DNA of 64,000 nt, taken from Staphylococcus lugdunensis (GTDB taxonomy: Bacteria > Bacillota > Bacilli > Staphylococcales > Staphylococcaceae). The position numbers and the translations under genes were made by a program. Each line of letters opens with the position of its first letter. The stretch's first letter is position 1. Shown piece after piece: positions 63,685 to 64,000 of this stretch. A model generated the notes under the pieces. The model saw only the letters and a program-made list of their open reading frames with translations. It was not told where the DNA came from and searched no databases. The DNA lies in assembly GCF_002901705.1 (NCBI RefSeq), contig NZ_PPPV01000012.1:651451-715450 (forward strand), given 5' to 3'.

Positions 63685-64000
63685 CCTTTCAAGTGGTAAA
63701 GTAAAATACTTCCAGCAATTGCAACATTTAAACTTTCTGCTTTGCCATAAATTGGAATAATTAAATTTTTCGTCGTATGTTCTAACAACGCGTTATTTAC
63801 TCCATCCCCTTCATTACCAAGTAGCAGTGCAAATGTTTCTTGGGGTTCAAGATTTTTATATGACACAGCATTTTCTAGTGCAGTACCAAATACAGGACCT
63901 TCGAACTGCTTTATAAACCCTTGTAAGTCTGCAGTCACCACAGGTATATGGAAGACACTACCTTGACTAGCTCTAAGCACTTTATCCTGATACGCATCTG
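63681..64000 (-). CDS. TrmH/SpoU-family RNA 2'-O-methyltransferase, C-terminal part
   Basis: Only the last 106 codons lie in the window; the frame is open through the right edge. The SpoU knot signatures are clear: LRASQGSVFHIPV, then LLGNEGDGVNNALL and the C-terminal IPIYGKAESLNVAIAGSILLYHL. The family uses SAM to 2'-O-methylate ribose in rRNA or tRNA, and the position upstream of pheS matches the RlmB/TsnR-like gene of Firmicutes. An in-frame GTG at 63980 is internal, not a start. Confidence 0.9.
   Translation of the reverse strand, partial: DAYQDKVLRASQGSVFHIPVVTADLQGFIKQFEGPVFGTALENAVSYKNLEPQETFALLLGNEGDGVNNALLEHTTKNLIIPIYGKAESLNVAIAGSILLYHLKG

Overview
This window looks like the core chromosome of a low-GC Firmicute of the genus Staphylococcus. 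The gene order (rsmB–fmt–def-like–priA–coaBC–rpoZ–gmk; the pyr operon; lspA–rluD; ileS–divIVA–ylm genes–ftsZ–ftsA–divIB–murD–mraY–pbp1–ftsL–rsmH–mraZ; bshC; murI–rdgB; sdhBAC; uvrC–trxA–mutS2–polX–cvpA–zapA; rnhC; pheTS) is that of S. aureus, and many proteins match S. aureus lengths as I recall them. FtsZ, PyrB, SepF, DivIB and the PBP1 tail differ clearly from the S. aureus proteins I remember. The repeats, including a STAR-type element, are of the aureus-group kind. I therefore favour a relative of S. aureus rather than S. aureus itself; S. simiae is one candidate I cannot confirm.

Layout. Almost everything lies on the minus strand, so operons read from right to left. 1–6.8 kb: translation initiation, replication restart, CoA synthesis and the start of the rpoZ/gmk group. 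7–9.6 kb: rqcH on plus, a VOC protein and a 27-residue membrane peptide. 9.6–20.2 kb: a complete UMP biosynthesis operon (pyrR, pyrP, pyrB, pyrC, carA, carB, pyrF, pyrE and a small unknown gene) with a strong promoter and two PyrR-type attenuators. 20.2–26 kb: rluD, lspA, a two-domain VOC protein and ileS behind a T-box. 26–41 kb: the division and cell wall (dcw) cluster, starting at mraZ with three MraZ boxes. 41–45 kb: bshC, a GNAT protein, tRNA-Arg(UCU) and a HAD phosphatase. 45–51 kb: phosphoesterase, rdgB, murI and succinate dehydrogenase. 51–58 kb: DNA repair genes, thioredoxin, zapA and cvpA. 58–64 kb: rnhC, a STAR-like composite repeat, pheT/pheS behind a second T-box, and the C-terminus of a SpoU-type RNA methyltransferase cut by the window edge.

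The genes form housekeeping modules: pyrimidine supply controlled by UMP/PyrR, aminoacyl-tRNA synthetases controlled by uncharged tRNA, and division proteins controlled by MraZ. I saw no phage, insertion sequence, CRISPR array, toxin–antitoxin or defence locus, and no convincing undescribed multi-gene system. The points worth a second look are small: a peptide-deformylase homologue without its metal ligands, a four-copy palindromic repeat with one copy inside the pyr operon, a composite STAR element, an ylmH gene whose only good Shine–Dalgarno lacks a standard start codon, a small ORF inside the pyrP leader, and the apparent absence of the virulence block that S. aureus carries near 44.8 kb. 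All family assignments come from reading motifs and from memory; no search was run.
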